Shown: positions 1-8,054, numbered from the stretch's first letter. The stretch: 64,000 bases of DNA from Mycobacterium gastri (GCF_002102175.1 NZ_LQOX01000112.1:1-64000), one strand, 5' to 3'. Made by a program: numbers and translations. Notes: generated by a model not told the origin, from the sequence alone.

Positions 1-377
1 GGAGACCCATTTTCGCGGGCATTCCTTACCTGATGCATGGATCAGATCTCGCGGGCATCTTGACTTGATGCATCACGCCACGTACGCAGGTCAAACCGCC
101 GACGGGAAAGCGTTCTCACCAAGCCCGGTTCGCACCGGCGCGATCGCCGATCCGCTATGGCCAGGGCAGGGGCCGCGGATGGGGTGAATATTCTCCTTCA
201 GAGGTGTAGCCGGCACCGGATTATGGTGCGATGATTGCGCGTCGACCATCGTGGTGGCACGGCTGGCCCCGTGTCATTAGATGCCTACGACAAATTTGGC
301 GACAAATTTGGCCCCACCCACGACAGGCATGACTTTCCCTGGCCTGGTGTCGCGGTGAAGTCTTGAGACGCCCGAGC
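1..377. other. Left-edge stretch without a recognisable gene
   Basis: No convincing gene is visible before the stop codon of the DUF5134 gene. Two imperfect direct repeats of about 25 bases, each starting TCGCGGGCAT and ending TGATGCAT, lie at 13-38 and 49-73. A short tandem pair of ACAAATTTGGC units lies near 290-312. These could be remains of a mobile element or of a decayed gene end. The window edge prevents a better reading. Confidence 0.4.
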
Positions 378-1010
378 CTAGATTCGAAATAGCGTAGCCA
401 CAAACAGAATTGCCATACCGGCAGCCATCATCGCCTGACCCAACGTTCCCAGCGATTTGGATGGTGGTGCTTGATGCTTGCGCTCGATGAAGTGCCTGCC
501 TGTGAAGAATGCTGCTGCGAGCGCGAAGGTGACGATGCCAATCCAGTTCACTGCGCTGAACCATGTGGGCGAACTGCCGGTTGCTGGCATCTTCATGCCA
601 GCCATATCCATGCCCGGCACCGACGTATCCGGCTGTGGGTGGTGCTGGGTGCTCCATCCGATGGGGAGCGGGTAGCCGTTCATGATGGCATACATCCAGG
701 CCGTCGCCAGCATCATCAGGCTGTGATACCCATACCACACTCGCGGGACGGCCGTTTGGGCCGCAACGACAGCCATTGTCACAAACCACGCGGTCGCCAG
801 CAGAAAAAACACCGCGGGTCCGGTCGTCGGTAACTGCATGCTCCACGGCCAGGCCATGACCGCCATCGCCACCGCCATGACGAAATGCAGTCCGTGGCCC
901 ACAACTGACGTCCACGGTCGGCCTTTTCTGATGATCGCGAGACCACAGTCGACAGCGGGCAGCGCGAACAGTCCGGTGACCACCCACCGAAGCATCAGGT
1001 GCTGGATCAT
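378..1010 (-). CDS. DUF5134 integral membrane protein of the copper operon (Rv0970-like)
   Basis: This 210-residue protein has several hydrophobic segments: residues about 1-25, 38-60, 65-85, 93-115, 150-170 and 190-210. It matches the length and neighbourhood of Rv0970, the last gene of the copper-sensitive operon csoR-Rv0968-ctpV-Rv0970 in M. tuberculosis. The loop at about residues 121-145 is rich in His and Met (HHPQP, then GMDMAGMKM). Met/His clusters like this commonly bind copper at the outer membrane face, so a role in periplasmic copper handling is plausible but inferred. The gene starts 67 bases after ctpV on the same strand and is probably co-transcribed with it. The exact biochemical function of the family is unknown. 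Confidence 0.85.
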   Translation of the reverse strand: MIQHLMLRWVVTGLFALPAVDCGLAIIRKGRPWTSVVGHGLHFVMAVAMAVMAWPWSMQLPTTGPAVFFLLATAWFVTMAVVAAQTAVPRVWYGYHSLMMLATAWMYAIMNGYPLPIGWSTQHHPQPDTSVPGMDMAGMKMPATGSSPTWFSAVNWIGIVTFALAAAFFTGRHFIERKHQAPPSKSLGTLGQAMMAAGMAILFVATLFRI

Positions 1011-1077
1011 GCGATACCGGGGTGCTCCGATCGGGTGCTGTCGCGCCGTACAGATTCTCGGGCGATATGAGTTCTGG

Positions 1078-3444
1078 TCATGTGTCGCGGCCGAAGCGGC
1101 GTAGCCGCAGGGAATTGGTCACCACGCTGACCGAGGAGAATCCCATCGCGGCCCCCGCAATAATCGGGTTAAGCAGGCCGAGCGCGGCAAGCGGTATCGC
1201 GGCGGTGTTGTAGCCGAATGCCCAGCCGAGGTTCTGGTAGATCGTGCGCAGGGTCTGCCGGGAGAGCTGGATTGAACGCACGACGCCGTCGAGCCGGCCC
1301 GACATCAAGGTGATGTCGGAGGCCTCGATGGCCACATCGGTACCTGTTCCTATCGCAATACCCAGGTCGGCCTGCACCAGCGCGGGCGCGTCGTTGACAC
1401 CGTCCCCCACCATGGCGACCACCCGGCCTTCACCTTGGAGCCGGCGCACCTCGATGACCTTGTCGTCGGGCAGTACCTCGGCCAGCACCCGGTCGATGCC
1501 GACCTGCTTGGCGATCGCCGCGGCCGTGCGGGCGTTGTCGCCGGTGATCATCGCGACCTGCAGTCCCATCGCGTGCAGCTGCCGGACCACGTCGACGGCG
1601 TCGTCTTTGACGGTGTCAGCCACCGCGAGCACACCCACCACCTGCCCGTCCCGGCCAACGAACACCGCCGTGCGGCCTTGCTCCTCGAGTTCGGTGGCCG
1701 CCGCCGCCAGGTTGTCGGGCAGCGCCAAATCGTGGTCGTCGACGAGCTTGCGGCGCCCCACCATCACGGTTTGACCATCGACCTCGGCCCGCACTCCGTG
1801 TCCGGCCAGGTTGGCGAACCCCGTGGCGGCCGGAATCTCTACTTCCCGCTCGCGGGCGCCGGCGACGATCGCCGCGCCGATAGGGTGTTCGGAGCCCGAC
1901 TCGACCGCGGCGGCGATACCCAGTACCAGGCCAGGCTTTTGCCGCTTGCCGGCAATCACATTGGTGAGCCGCATTTGGGCGCGGGTGAGGGTGCCGGTCT
2001 TGTCGAAAACGACGGTGTCGATCTTCTTCGAGGCCTCCAGCACCTCGCCGCCCTTGACCAGAATCCCCAGGTCCGCGCCCCGGCCGGTGCCGACCATGAT
2101 CGCCGTGGGGGTGGCCAGGCCCAGCGCACACGGACAGGCGATGATCAGCACCGCGACCGCCGCGGTCATGCCGGCGACCGGGTTGGCTGCGAGCACTGTC
2201 CACCCGGCGAACGTCAGAGCGGCGACACCAACGACGGCCGGCACGAACACTGCCGAGACCCGATCAGCCAACCGTTGTACCGGGGCCTTGCTGCCCTGGG
2301 CCTGTTCGACCAGCCGCACGATCTGGGCCAGGGCGGTGTCGGCGCCCACCGCGGTGGCGCGCACCGTCAACAGCCCATCGGTGTTGACGGTTGCCCCGGC
2401 AACGCGGTCACCCACGGTTTTTTCGACCGGGACCGATTCGCCGGTGAGCATCGACTCATCGACGGCGGCGCGTCCGTCGATGACCTCGCCATCGACCGGG
2501 ATCTTTTCCCCGGGCCGCACCCGCAGCAGGTCGCCGACTTGCACCTGGTCCACCGGCACGAGCAGTTCTTGGCCGTCGACGAGCAGGCAGGCTTCCTTGG
2601 CGCCCATCTCGAGCAGCTTGCTGATCGCCTCCGATGCCTTGCCGGTGGCTCTGGCCTCGAAGTAGCGGCCCAGCACCACGAACGCGATGATCAATGCCGC
2701 GGTGTCGAAAAACAGCGGGCCACCGGCGAACAACTCATACGTGGAGTAGCCGAATGCGGTCAGCGTGCCCAGCGCGATCAGCGTGTCCATGTTCGCGCTG
2801 AGTGCCCGCGCTTGCTGCACGGCCCCCTTAAGGAACGGCCACCCGGCCACAAATTGCACGGGCACTGTCGCGGCGAACGCCAACCACCCCGCCCATGGAT
2901 AGGCGCCGAACAACATCGGCGCCGCCAGCGACAGCAGCCCCAATGGCAAGGCCAGCCACACCCGCCGCAACCACCGCCGCTGCTCGCCCTGACCATCCTG
3001 GCTCGGCGACGCATGGCACGCGGCGGCTGGCCCTTGGTGGCAGCCGCTAGTAACTGCCTCGTTCAGCGTGTCGGCAACCGGTGAGCGGCCCAGCAAGCGA
3101 CGGAGCCCGCCGCTGATCTTTTGCAGCACACCGGTGCTGGGCGCATCAGCCGAGTGCGGGGAGCGCGCGGGCACCAACTCCGCCGGGATGAGGCGGGCAT
3201 CGGCGATCGCCGACAGGACGGCAGCGGTGTCGAAGTGGCCGGGCGAATACCAGATCACCACCGATGCGGTTCTCGGATAGGCCCGCACGGTATGCACACC
3301 GGGCACCTTGATGACCGTATCTTCGATAGCGACGGCCCGCACCGTATCGAACTCAAACCCGCTGGCGCGCACCCGCATCCGCCCCGCCGCGTCGGACAGA
3401 ACGTCTAGCCTGAGGTCGGCGTCAGGGAGAGTGTCAGTGGTCAT
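1078..3444 (-). CDS. ctpV: Copper-exporting P1B-type ATPase, CtpV-like
   Basis: This 788-residue P1B ATPase shows all family signatures. They are the TGES actuator loop, the membrane CPC motif (ACPCALG) that defines Cu+ transport, the DKTGT phosphorylation site, the SEHP nucleotide-binding motif and the GDGVNDAP hinge. Its sequence follows M. tuberculosis CtpV closely as remembered, including the C-terminal [10 protein letters not shown]. The N-terminal heavy-metal-associated fold (about residues 10-90) lacks the usual CxxC pair, and a Cys/His-rich linker (GCHQG and ACHASP) lies near residues 133-147. It should pump copper out of the cytoplasm. The ATG start overlaps the end of the Rv0968-like gene by 11 bases, showing a tight operon. 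The operator at 4069-4083 probably controls it. Confidence 0.93.
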   Translation of the reverse strand: MTTDTLPDADLRLDVLSDAAGRMRVRASGFEFDTVRAVAIEDTVIKVPGVHTVRAYPRTASVVIWYSPGHFDTAAVLSAIADARLIPAELVPARSPHSADAPSTGVLQKISGGLRRLLGRSPVADTLNEAVTSGCHQGPAAACHASPSQDGQGEQRRWLRRVWLALPLGLLSLAAPMLFGAYPWAGWLAFAATVPVQFVAGWPFLKGAVQQARALSANMDTLIALGTLTAFGYSTYELFAGGPLFFDTAALIIAFVVLGRYFEARATGKASEAISKLLEMGAKEACLLVDGQELLVPVDQVQVGDLLRVRPGEKIPVDGEVIDGRAAVDESMLTGESVPVEKTVGDRVAGATVNTDGLLTVRATAVGADTALAQIVRLVEQAQGSKAPVQRLADRVSAVFVPAVVGVAALTFAGWTVLAANPVAGMTAAVAVLIIACPCALGLATPTAIMVGTGRGADLGILVKGGEVLEASKKIDTVVFDKTGTLTRAQMRLTNVIAGKRQKPGLVLGIAAAVESGSEHPIGAAIVAGAREREVEIPAATGFANLAGHGVRAEVDGQTVMVGRRKLVDDHDLALPDNLAAAATELEEQGRTAVFVGRDGQVVGVLAVADTVKDDAVDVVRQLHAMGLQVAMITGDNARTAAAIAKQVGIDRVLAEVLPDDKVIEVRRLQGEGRVVAMVGDGVNDAPALVQADLGIAIGTGTDVAIEASDITLMSGRLDGVVRSIQLSRQTLRTIYQNLGWAFGYNTAAIPLAALGLLNPIIAGAAMGFSSVSVVTNSLRLRRFGRDT

Positions 3445-3730
3445 GGTCGTGGTACGAGTCCGCCACCACCAGCGGTGAAACTGGCTCCCCGACGCGCTCC
3501 CTTGCCTCGGCCATCACGTCGGCGACCGTCAGCCGAACCTGCTCAGCACTCGTCGCCGTCTTGCGCTCGGCGCCGCGGGCGGCACGCATCCCCCATGCGG
3601 TTACGGTGACGCTCGCCTCGCGCAGCGGAAACTTCGCCACCCCCCAGCGAAGCGCCTCATACGTCGCAGCACCCACCGCGCCGGTCACCACCGTGGGCAC
3701 CGCCTTCGCCAATAGTCCCTGCCACGCCAT
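3434..3730 (-). CDS. Small copper-operon protein, Rv0968-like
   Basis: This is a 98-residue protein, the same length as Rv0968. The ATG at 3730 is preferred over a longer reading because an AAGGAAG ribosome site lies just upstream and because the N-terminus ([15 protein letters not shown]) matches the family start. The first 30 residues contain an amphipathic or hydrophobic stretch. The C-terminus ends in a His/Asp tail (YHDHDH) that could bind metal. It lies between the repressor and ctpV, with its stop inside the ctpV start region, so it belongs to the copper export operon. Function is unknown. An accessory metal-binding or membrane-associated role is inferred from the tail and context. Confidence 0.82.
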   Translation of the reverse strand: MAWQGLLAKAVPTVVTGAVGAATYEALRWGVAKFPLREASVTVTAWGMRAARGAERKTATSAEQVRLTVADVMAEARERVGEPVSPLVVADSYHDHDH

Positions 3731-4068
3731 CCCGAACACTTCCTTCCTTGATAGATGACTCGTCACAGGTTGCGGACAGCCACACCCTGCCACCACGTTC
3801 GCCTCCGGAGTACTGCCATCCCAGCGGCGGATCGGACCTCTTGATCTCTTGCCGCCAGGGGCCCAGCCACACAACTGGCGTGAGGCAACTGGTGGCCGTC
3901 GTCATATCGTGCTCTCGGCTATCGGTGTTATCTGCCCGGCCGGCTTGGGTTGTGGGTCCCATTCCACGACACCGACCAGGGCCTGGACGGCGGTGTCGGC
4001 GTCTGGGCCGAAAAGTGATCAGTCATTGCACTTGAAGGGGAGGGGCCGGCCAACTGCCAGACGTAAAT

Positions 4069-4083
4069 TACCCAGGTAGGGTA
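4069..4083. promoter_or_regulatory. RicR/CsoR-type copper operator before the Rv0968-ctpV operon
   Basis: The sequence is TACCC-AGGTA-GGGTA, a perfect five-base inverted repeat with five-base spacer. It matches the palindromic core described for mycobacterial RicR/CsoR operators. On the minus strand it sits about 340 bases before the Rv0968-like start and just after the repressor gene, with an AT-rich TAATTT stretch beside it as a possible -10 element. It is one of three identical-core boxes in this module. Confidence 0.8.
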
Positions 4084-4147
4084 CATGCGTCAAGTGTTTG
4101 TGTCGGTGCATAGCCGAGGTCCCAGATCGCCGTCCATGCCGTATTGA

Positions 4148-4438
4148 TCAGGAGCGAACCAGTCGGGCAATGGCTGCCGAGGCTTCGGCCAACTTCACGT
4201 CAGCTTCGGTTCCGCCCTCGGCAATAGCTTGGCTTACGCAGCTGTCAAGGTGGTCGTCAAGCAGGTTCAACGCCACTGAGCGCAAAGCACTGCTGGCAGC
4301 ACTGATTTGGGTGAGGATGTCGATGCAGTACTTGTCCTCATCGATCATCTTGGCAATGCCGCGAATCTGACCCTCGACGCGGCGCAGTCGCTTAGCGTAG
4401 CTGTCCTTGTGCGCTACATATCCGTATGAGGCTTCCAC
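4148..4438 (-). CDS. ricR-like: Copper-sensing transcriptional repressor, RicR type of the CsoR family
   Basis: This 96-residue all-helical repressor carries the Cu(I) ligands Cys38, His63 and Cys67 (motifs KYCID and DHLDSC). The GTG at 4438 is chosen because GGGAGG lies a few bases upstream and because it gives the usual family length. The longer reading to 4519 would run almost into the operator at 4532-4552. The sequence (YAKRLRRVEGQIRGI and the C-terminal LAEASAAIARLVRS) resembles M. tuberculosis RicR (Rv0190) much more than CsoR (Rv0967). In M. tuberculosis the CsoR protein holds the equivalent position before Rv0968-ctpV. It should release its operators when Cu(I) binds. It is probably autoregulated through the box at 4532-4552. 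Confidence 0.9.
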   Translation of the reverse strand: MEASYGYVAHKDSYAKRLRRVEGQIRGIAKMIDEDKYCIDILTQISAASSALRSVALNLLDDHLDSCVSQAIAEGGTEADVKLAEASAAIARLVRS

Positions 4439-4531
4439 CTGACCTCCCAACCTGTTCGTCGTCGAGTCGTTCTCGGCGTTGCCGCATGGGGACGAGCGGG
4501 GCCGGCCACCAAATGACATCTTTGGTGGTCA

Positions 4532-4552
4532 ATGTACCCCGTGGGGGTACAT
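4532..4552. promoter_or_regulatory. RicR/CsoR-type copper operator before the repressor gene
   Basis: ATGTACCCC and GGGGTACAT form a perfect nine-base inverted repeat around GTG. The core is again TACCC-N5-GGGTA. It lies about 94 bases before the repressor GTG start, which fits negative autoregulation. It could also act on a rightward promoter, since no gene is read leftward across it other than the repressor. Confidence 0.88.
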
Positions 4553-4569
4553 AAGTCGACTGCCTCTGC

Positions 4570-4704
4570 ATGCCCGAACGCGTCCGGCGACCGACGTTCA
4601 CCGCGAAGAGCAGGCTGGAGGTCCTCGCTGCCTACGACGGGCACGTGACGGTGAGAAGGGCGCGGTGCTGCGCCGTGAGGGGCTTTATTCCTGCCGCATG
4701 ACCT
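4570..4704 (+). pseudogene. Frameshifted remnant of an IS3-type transposase OrfA
   Basis: Reading from the ATG at 4570 gives RRPTFTAKSRLEVLAAYD. After one frameshift near 4645 the text continues as DGEKGAVLRREGLYS. Both pieces resemble the helix-turn-helix start of IS3-family OrfA proteins. The reading frame then closes and no further transposase text is seen. It lies between two copper operators, so it is mobile debris inside the copper module and not a working gene. Confidence 0.55.
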
Positions 4705-4951
4705 TGGTGCCGTTATCGGCCAATGCCGCGACGGGTGGCCTCTGGGTTAGTTCGCTGCGCTCAACGTGTCCAAACAGCGGCTTTCCGGCCGCGTCACCGC
4801 CATGCCGATCCCGTACGCGGGCTGTGCTGCCGCGGCTGCAAAAAACCAGCAGCCGACGATCATACTGTGCGGCACCGCGCTAACCACTGTCGTTGTTGGC
4901 CGGTGCCAGCGGTAGAGACCTTTTGCTCTTGCGTGCGGTGGCTAAGGTCCC

Positions 4952-4966
4952 TACCCCCACAGGGTA
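4952..4966. promoter_or_regulatory. RicR/CsoR-type copper operator before the carbonic anhydrase-YHS gene
   Basis: The sequence is TACCC-CCACA-GGGTA, the third copy of the same core in 900 bases. It overlaps TATAAG (4965-4970), a good -10 element on the plus strand, so a bound repressor would block polymerase. The carbonic anhydrase GTG start lies about 125 bases downstream. Confidence 0.85.
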
Positions 4967-5089
4967 TAAGAGTGGAACGGTGAATGGTGGCACACGCTGG
5001 CACACAGGCCGGCAAAGGTGGATTACTGGATCGCGGTTGCTACTGCCCCGCAACGTCTTGTGCGGACCAACCGAAGGAAGGAAGTCACG

Positions 5090-5920
5090 GTGGAAACATT
5101 GAAGGACGAACTGACCGCCAAGGTCGTGGCATATGAGCATTGGGCCAAGCGCCGTCGCTTCGGCCGCTTTGGTCCTACCGATCGCAGACTCTGGGTATTA
5201 GCTTGCATGGACGAGCGCCTGCCGATTAACGAAGCACTGGGTATCCAGGTTGATTCGCCGGTCGGGCATGGGGATGCACACTGCTTCCGCAACGCCGGGG
5301 GGGTGGTCACTGACGACGCGATCCGATCAGCGATGTTGTCGACGAACTTTTTTGGCACAAACGAGATTGTCATCGTTCAACACACCCAGTGCGGGATGTT
5401 GTCAGCCAACGCCAACGACCTGGAGGCCTATTTCAAGGCCAAGGGTATCGACACCGATGAGCCCATCTTGGATCCGACGCTGCCCGAGTTAAAGCTTGAC
5501 AAGGGCTCTTTCGCCAAGTGGATCGGGATGACCGATGACGTCGACGAGGCGTTGCTGAAGACGATCGAGGTGTTTGAGAACCATCCGCTCATTCCCGACG
5601 ACGTGACCGTCAGCGGCTGGGTGTGGGAGGTGGAGACACGGCGCTTGCGACCGCCCACGCGTGATCCGGCGCGACGAGCGCGCACTGACGCGACGGCGCG
5701 CGACTACGGCATCACCCAGCCGCAGCCCGCCCGCTGGCACCTGGGCGACGGCCGAATAGCCGTCGCCACCACAACCGACCCGGTATGCGGAATGGAGCTT
5801 GTGATCGACCGCGCCGCCGGGCACCGCGACGTCGACGGGCACAGGCAGTACTTCTGCTCCAAGGTATGCCTGAACAGCTACGACGCCGACCCCACCCGGT
5901 ACGTGCCCGCCAACGCATAA
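5090..5920 (+). CDS. Beta-carbonic anhydrase-like enzyme fused to a C-terminal YHS metal-binding domain
   Basis: This is a 276-residue protein. Residues about 1-190 are a beta-carbonic anhydrase fold with zinc ligands Cys39 (CMDER, which also gives the Asp-Arg pair), His98 and Cys101 (HTQCG), and the RNAGG loop. Between HTQCGM and the final strand is a longer insert (LDPTLPELKLDKG) than in the short Rv1284 type. The same beta-CA superfamily includes carbonyl sulfide hydrolase, so CO2 hydration is likely but not certain. After a linker, residues about 228-272 form a YHS domain (DPVCGM, YFCSKVC, DPTRYV) with Cys233 and further Cys ligands; such domains accompany copper and heavy-metal proteins. 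The GTG start at 5090 follows GAAGGAAGGAAG. The copper operator upstream suggests copper induction. Confidence 0.88.
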   Translation: METLKDELTAKVVAYEHWAKRRRFGRFGPTDRRLWVLACMDERLPINEALGIQVDSPVGHGDAHCFRNAGGVVTDDAIRSAMLSTNFFGTNEIVIVQHTQCGMLSANANDLEAYFKAKGIDTDEPILDPTLPELKLDKGSFAKWIGMTDDVDEALLKTIEVFENHPLIPDDVTVSGWVWEVETRRLRPPTRDPARRARTDATARDYGITQPQPARWHLGDGRIAVATTTDPVCGMELVIDRAAGHRDVDGHRQYFCSKVCLNSYDADPTRYVPANA

Positions 5921-5922
5921 AA

Positions 5923-5943
5923 GGTAAGCGCCAGTCGCTTACC
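5923..5943 (+). terminator. Possible terminator hairpin after the carbonic anhydrase gene
   Basis: GGTAAGCG and CGCTTACC form a perfect eight-base stem with a five-base loop, two bases after the stop codon. There is no clear T-run, which is common for mycobacterial terminators. Confidence 0.5.
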
Positions 5944-6069
5944 CTAGCTTCCAAATCATGAACCGCCCCGGGTTTGGTGCACACTTGTGGAGACCTATCG
6001 TGGTCTCTGCGAGGGCGTTGTCGAAGCGTGGCCCACCGATCCGATTGACCGTTTCGGTCCGCTAGCTAG

Positions 6070-6354
6070 TACACCTCGGCGCAGCTCGCGCGGTTCGCGG
6101 CCGAGCGCAACCTGGCCCGGTCAGTTGGCCGCGCCGCGGTGTGTTGGGATAACGCCCAGCAGGAATCGTTTTGGGCCACACTGAAAGTCGAGTTCTACGA
6201 TCGATACCTATGGCCGACCCAGACGGTCGCCAAACTCGCCGTCGGCGATTGGATTGAACGCGCGTATAACCGACGCAGACGTCATTCCGCCCTCGCTATG
6301 ATGAGGCCGGTCGAGTTCGAAGACCGACTCATTCAGACGGCACAAGCCGCCTGA
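6070..6354 (+). pseudogene. 3' fragment of an IS3-family transposase OrfB
   Basis: An open frame from about 6070 encodes YTSAQLARFAAERNLARSVG, then CWDNAQQESFWATLKVEFYDR, then a final NRRRRHSAL segment. This is the C-terminal end of the rve integrase core with its catalytic Glu region (the E in AQQESFW). The catalytic N-terminal half is missing on this strand. The gene ends at the TGA at 6352-6354, and the sequence TGTCCACCAAACGGGG just after it resembles the terminal inverted repeat of this IS group. It is a dead fragment. Confidence 0.8.
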
Positions 6355-6384
6355 CCCTGTGTCCACCAAACGGGGTCAAGCCCA

Positions 6385-6509
6385 CCCGAGGCGAATTCAG
6401 TCAGAGCCTTGATTGTCTTCGCGTACTGACCAACTGTCGATTCCATATAACCGGCCGCGCGCAGCTCCGCCACGACAACCGCGCCGATCCCGCTGACCGT
6501 CGTATCCAT
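6385..6509 (-). pseudogene. 5' fragment of a tyrosine recombinase/integrase-like gene, cut by the IS3 end
   Basis: An ATG at 6509 follows AAGGAG with good spacing and opens a frame with ELRAAGYMESTVGQYAKTIK, then ALTEF. This resembles the N-terminal core-binding helices of phage-type tyrosine recombinases. The reading runs into the IS3-type terminal sequence at about 6360-6384 after roughly 41 codons, so the rest of the gene is lost. The identification rests on a short stretch and is tentative. Confidence 0.45.
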
Positions 6510-6564
6510 AACCGTCTCCTTCCACAGACGTTGAGATACGACGGACGCTGATCACCCCCGAAAC

Positions 6565-6631
6565 GTTAAGCCGAGAAATCCGCCACTAGATCCCGCGAGA
6601 GCAGGCCCTCCTCACAAATCCTCGGCTTAAC
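6565..6631. repeat. 11-base inverted repeat beside the IS3 remnant
   Basis: GTTAAGCCGAG at 6565-6575 is the exact reverse complement of CTCGGCTTAAC at 6621-6631. The 45 bases between hold no gene. The pair could be the ends of a small deleted element or a recombination site. Confidence 0.55.
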
Positions 6632-6644
6632 ACAAATCTCGGCG

Positions 6645-7110
6645 TAATCTGAGTGGTGAATTGTGCTGCCCGTCAAGAGATTACCTTCCATCCACCTCAG
6701 GTGCGCGGCTTGGCGGATCGCCGACCCGACGAACGCGGTGTGCTTGCTGGCGCTGCACTGCCAGCCGACGATGCGCCCGGCGAACGCGTCGATGGCGAAT
6801 GCCGTGTAGACGAACACCCCGGTGGACAGCCGCACGTAGGTGAAGTCGGCCACCACCAACATGTTGGGGCCGGCACCTGGAACTGGCGGTCCCCCAGGTC
6901 CGGCGGGCGAGTCGCCTCCGGATCGGCGACGGTGATGCGGACCTTCTTGGTCCGCACCACGCCTTGCCAGCCGTTGGCCCGTATGAGGCGCTCCACCGTG
7001 CAGCGGGCCACCTCGATGCCCTCTCGTTGCAGGTTGGCCCCCATCTTCGTGGCCCCAGGACCTCGGTCACCGTCCTGTCCCACAGGGCCCGCTTTGACGG
7101 CTCCCGAAGC
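6645..7110 (-). pseudogene. 5' part of an IS3-family transposase OrfB with a frameshift
   Basis: On the minus strand one frame reads ATKMGANLQREGIEVARCTV, then ERLIRANGWQG. This is the HTH_21 region of IS3 OrfB. After a frameshift near 6865 a second frame continues with LVVADFTYVRLSTGVFVYTA and FAIDAFAGRIVGWQ, which is the rve core with catalytic Asp residues. The similarity stops at TIHHSD, exactly where the plus-strand fragment at 6070 (YTSAQL) would continue. The two pieces therefore look like one OrfB cut and partly inverted. Confidence 0.75.
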
Positions 7111-7265
7111 CCAGGACGGCGGCCGCGCTAAACGCAGGGAGTAAGGGCCGGGGCAGCCTGGCACGGTTGATTTCATGGATAATGCCGATTATCGATAGCG
7201 ATGGAAGATTTTGGCCGACAGCATGATTCAGAGAGGCCAGGCGCCAGGGAACGTCGCTGTGACTG

Positions 7266-8054
7266 TTATCCTGTTCGGGCGCGCCACTTCAGCCACCAGC
7301 GCGCCGTAATGATGACCACCCTGATGCCGAATCTGGTGGTGATCGGCAGCCGCTTGAGAAAAGCCTTGTCTACGTGAGTATTACTGAGTCCGCCCAACTC
7401 GTTGAAGCGTGCGACGACGACGTCCATGTGCCGGGTGACGAGTGCGGGGTTGGAGAAGCAGCGGATATTGAAGTCCCAGTCGGCCAGCGACCGGTAGCGC
7501 AGGTTGTAGGGGCCGATGCTGCTGAAGAGCTCGCGGCGATAGAAGATCGACTGATGACAGATGTTGCGCCTGAACAGGAGGCGATCGAGGTCGAAGGCGC
7601 CACCGTAGCGGTATTTGGTTGAGCGCATGAGCACGTCGCCGTATACCAGATCGCTGGGCTCATGTTCGCCGATGAAGGTAGCCACCCGGGCCAGGGTGTC
7701 CGCCTCGTACAGCGCGTCGTCGGCGCCCAGAAAGAGCAACCACGTTCCGGTAGCTAGGCTCACGCCCCGGTTCATCGCGTCGTAGACCCCCCGGTCGGTG
7801 CCGGAACGGACGACCAGGCGCGCGCCGAAGTTGGGGGCGAAGCTGTTCGCGATATCGAGGGTGGCATCCGTCGAGCCGCCGTCGACCAGGACCAGCTCGA
7901 AGTCCCGGAAGGTTTGGCAGGCGATGCTCTCGAGGCAAACCCCTAGCGCCGAGGCCACGTTCAAGGTGGGGATGATGATGGAAAACATTGGTGCGGCCAT
8001 GGCGGCTTTCGTTGTTTCAGCAGCGGTCAAGCCGGCCTCGCGTAGCGGTTCCAC
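7266..8054 (-). CDS. PGL fucosyltransferase, family 2 glycosyltransferase (Rv2957-like)
   Basis: This 262-residue GT-A glycosyltransferase shows the N-terminal FSIIIPTLN strand, the VDGGSTD nucleotide-binding motif and the metal-binding FLGADD motif. It tracks Rv2957 closely through GGLSN, then diverges and ends earlier. In M. tuberculosis Rv2957 adds the terminal fucose to the PGL sugar chain in the cytoplasm, and the same role is likely here. The GTG start directly follows the TGA of the Rv2956-like gene, so translation is probably coupled. Downstream is the IS3 debris. In M. tuberculosis the neighbour Rv2958c (second rhamnosyltransferase) follows; it is not in this window. Confidence 0.88.
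   Translation of the reverse strand: MEPLREAGLTAAETTKAAMAAPMFSIIIPTLNVASALGVCLESIACQTFRDFELVLVDGGSTDATLDIANSFAPNFGARLVVRSGTDRGVYDAMNRGVSLATGTWLLFLGADDALYEADTLARVATFIGEHEPSDLVYGDVLMRSTKYRYGGAFDLDRLLFRRNICHQSIFYRRELFSSIGPYNLRYRSLADWDFNIRCFSNPALVTRHMDVVVARFNELGGLSNTHVDKAFLKRLPITTRFGIRVVIITARWWLKWRARTG

Noticed and set aside
1435..3084. 549-codon open frame opposite ctpV
   Set aside because: It is antisense to a clear P-type ATPase, with composition typical of a shadow frame.
4148..4519. Longer 123-residue start for the copper repressor
   Set aside because: The extra 27 residues do not match the family and would leave only 12 bases to the operator. The GTG at 4438 has a GGGAGG ribosome site.
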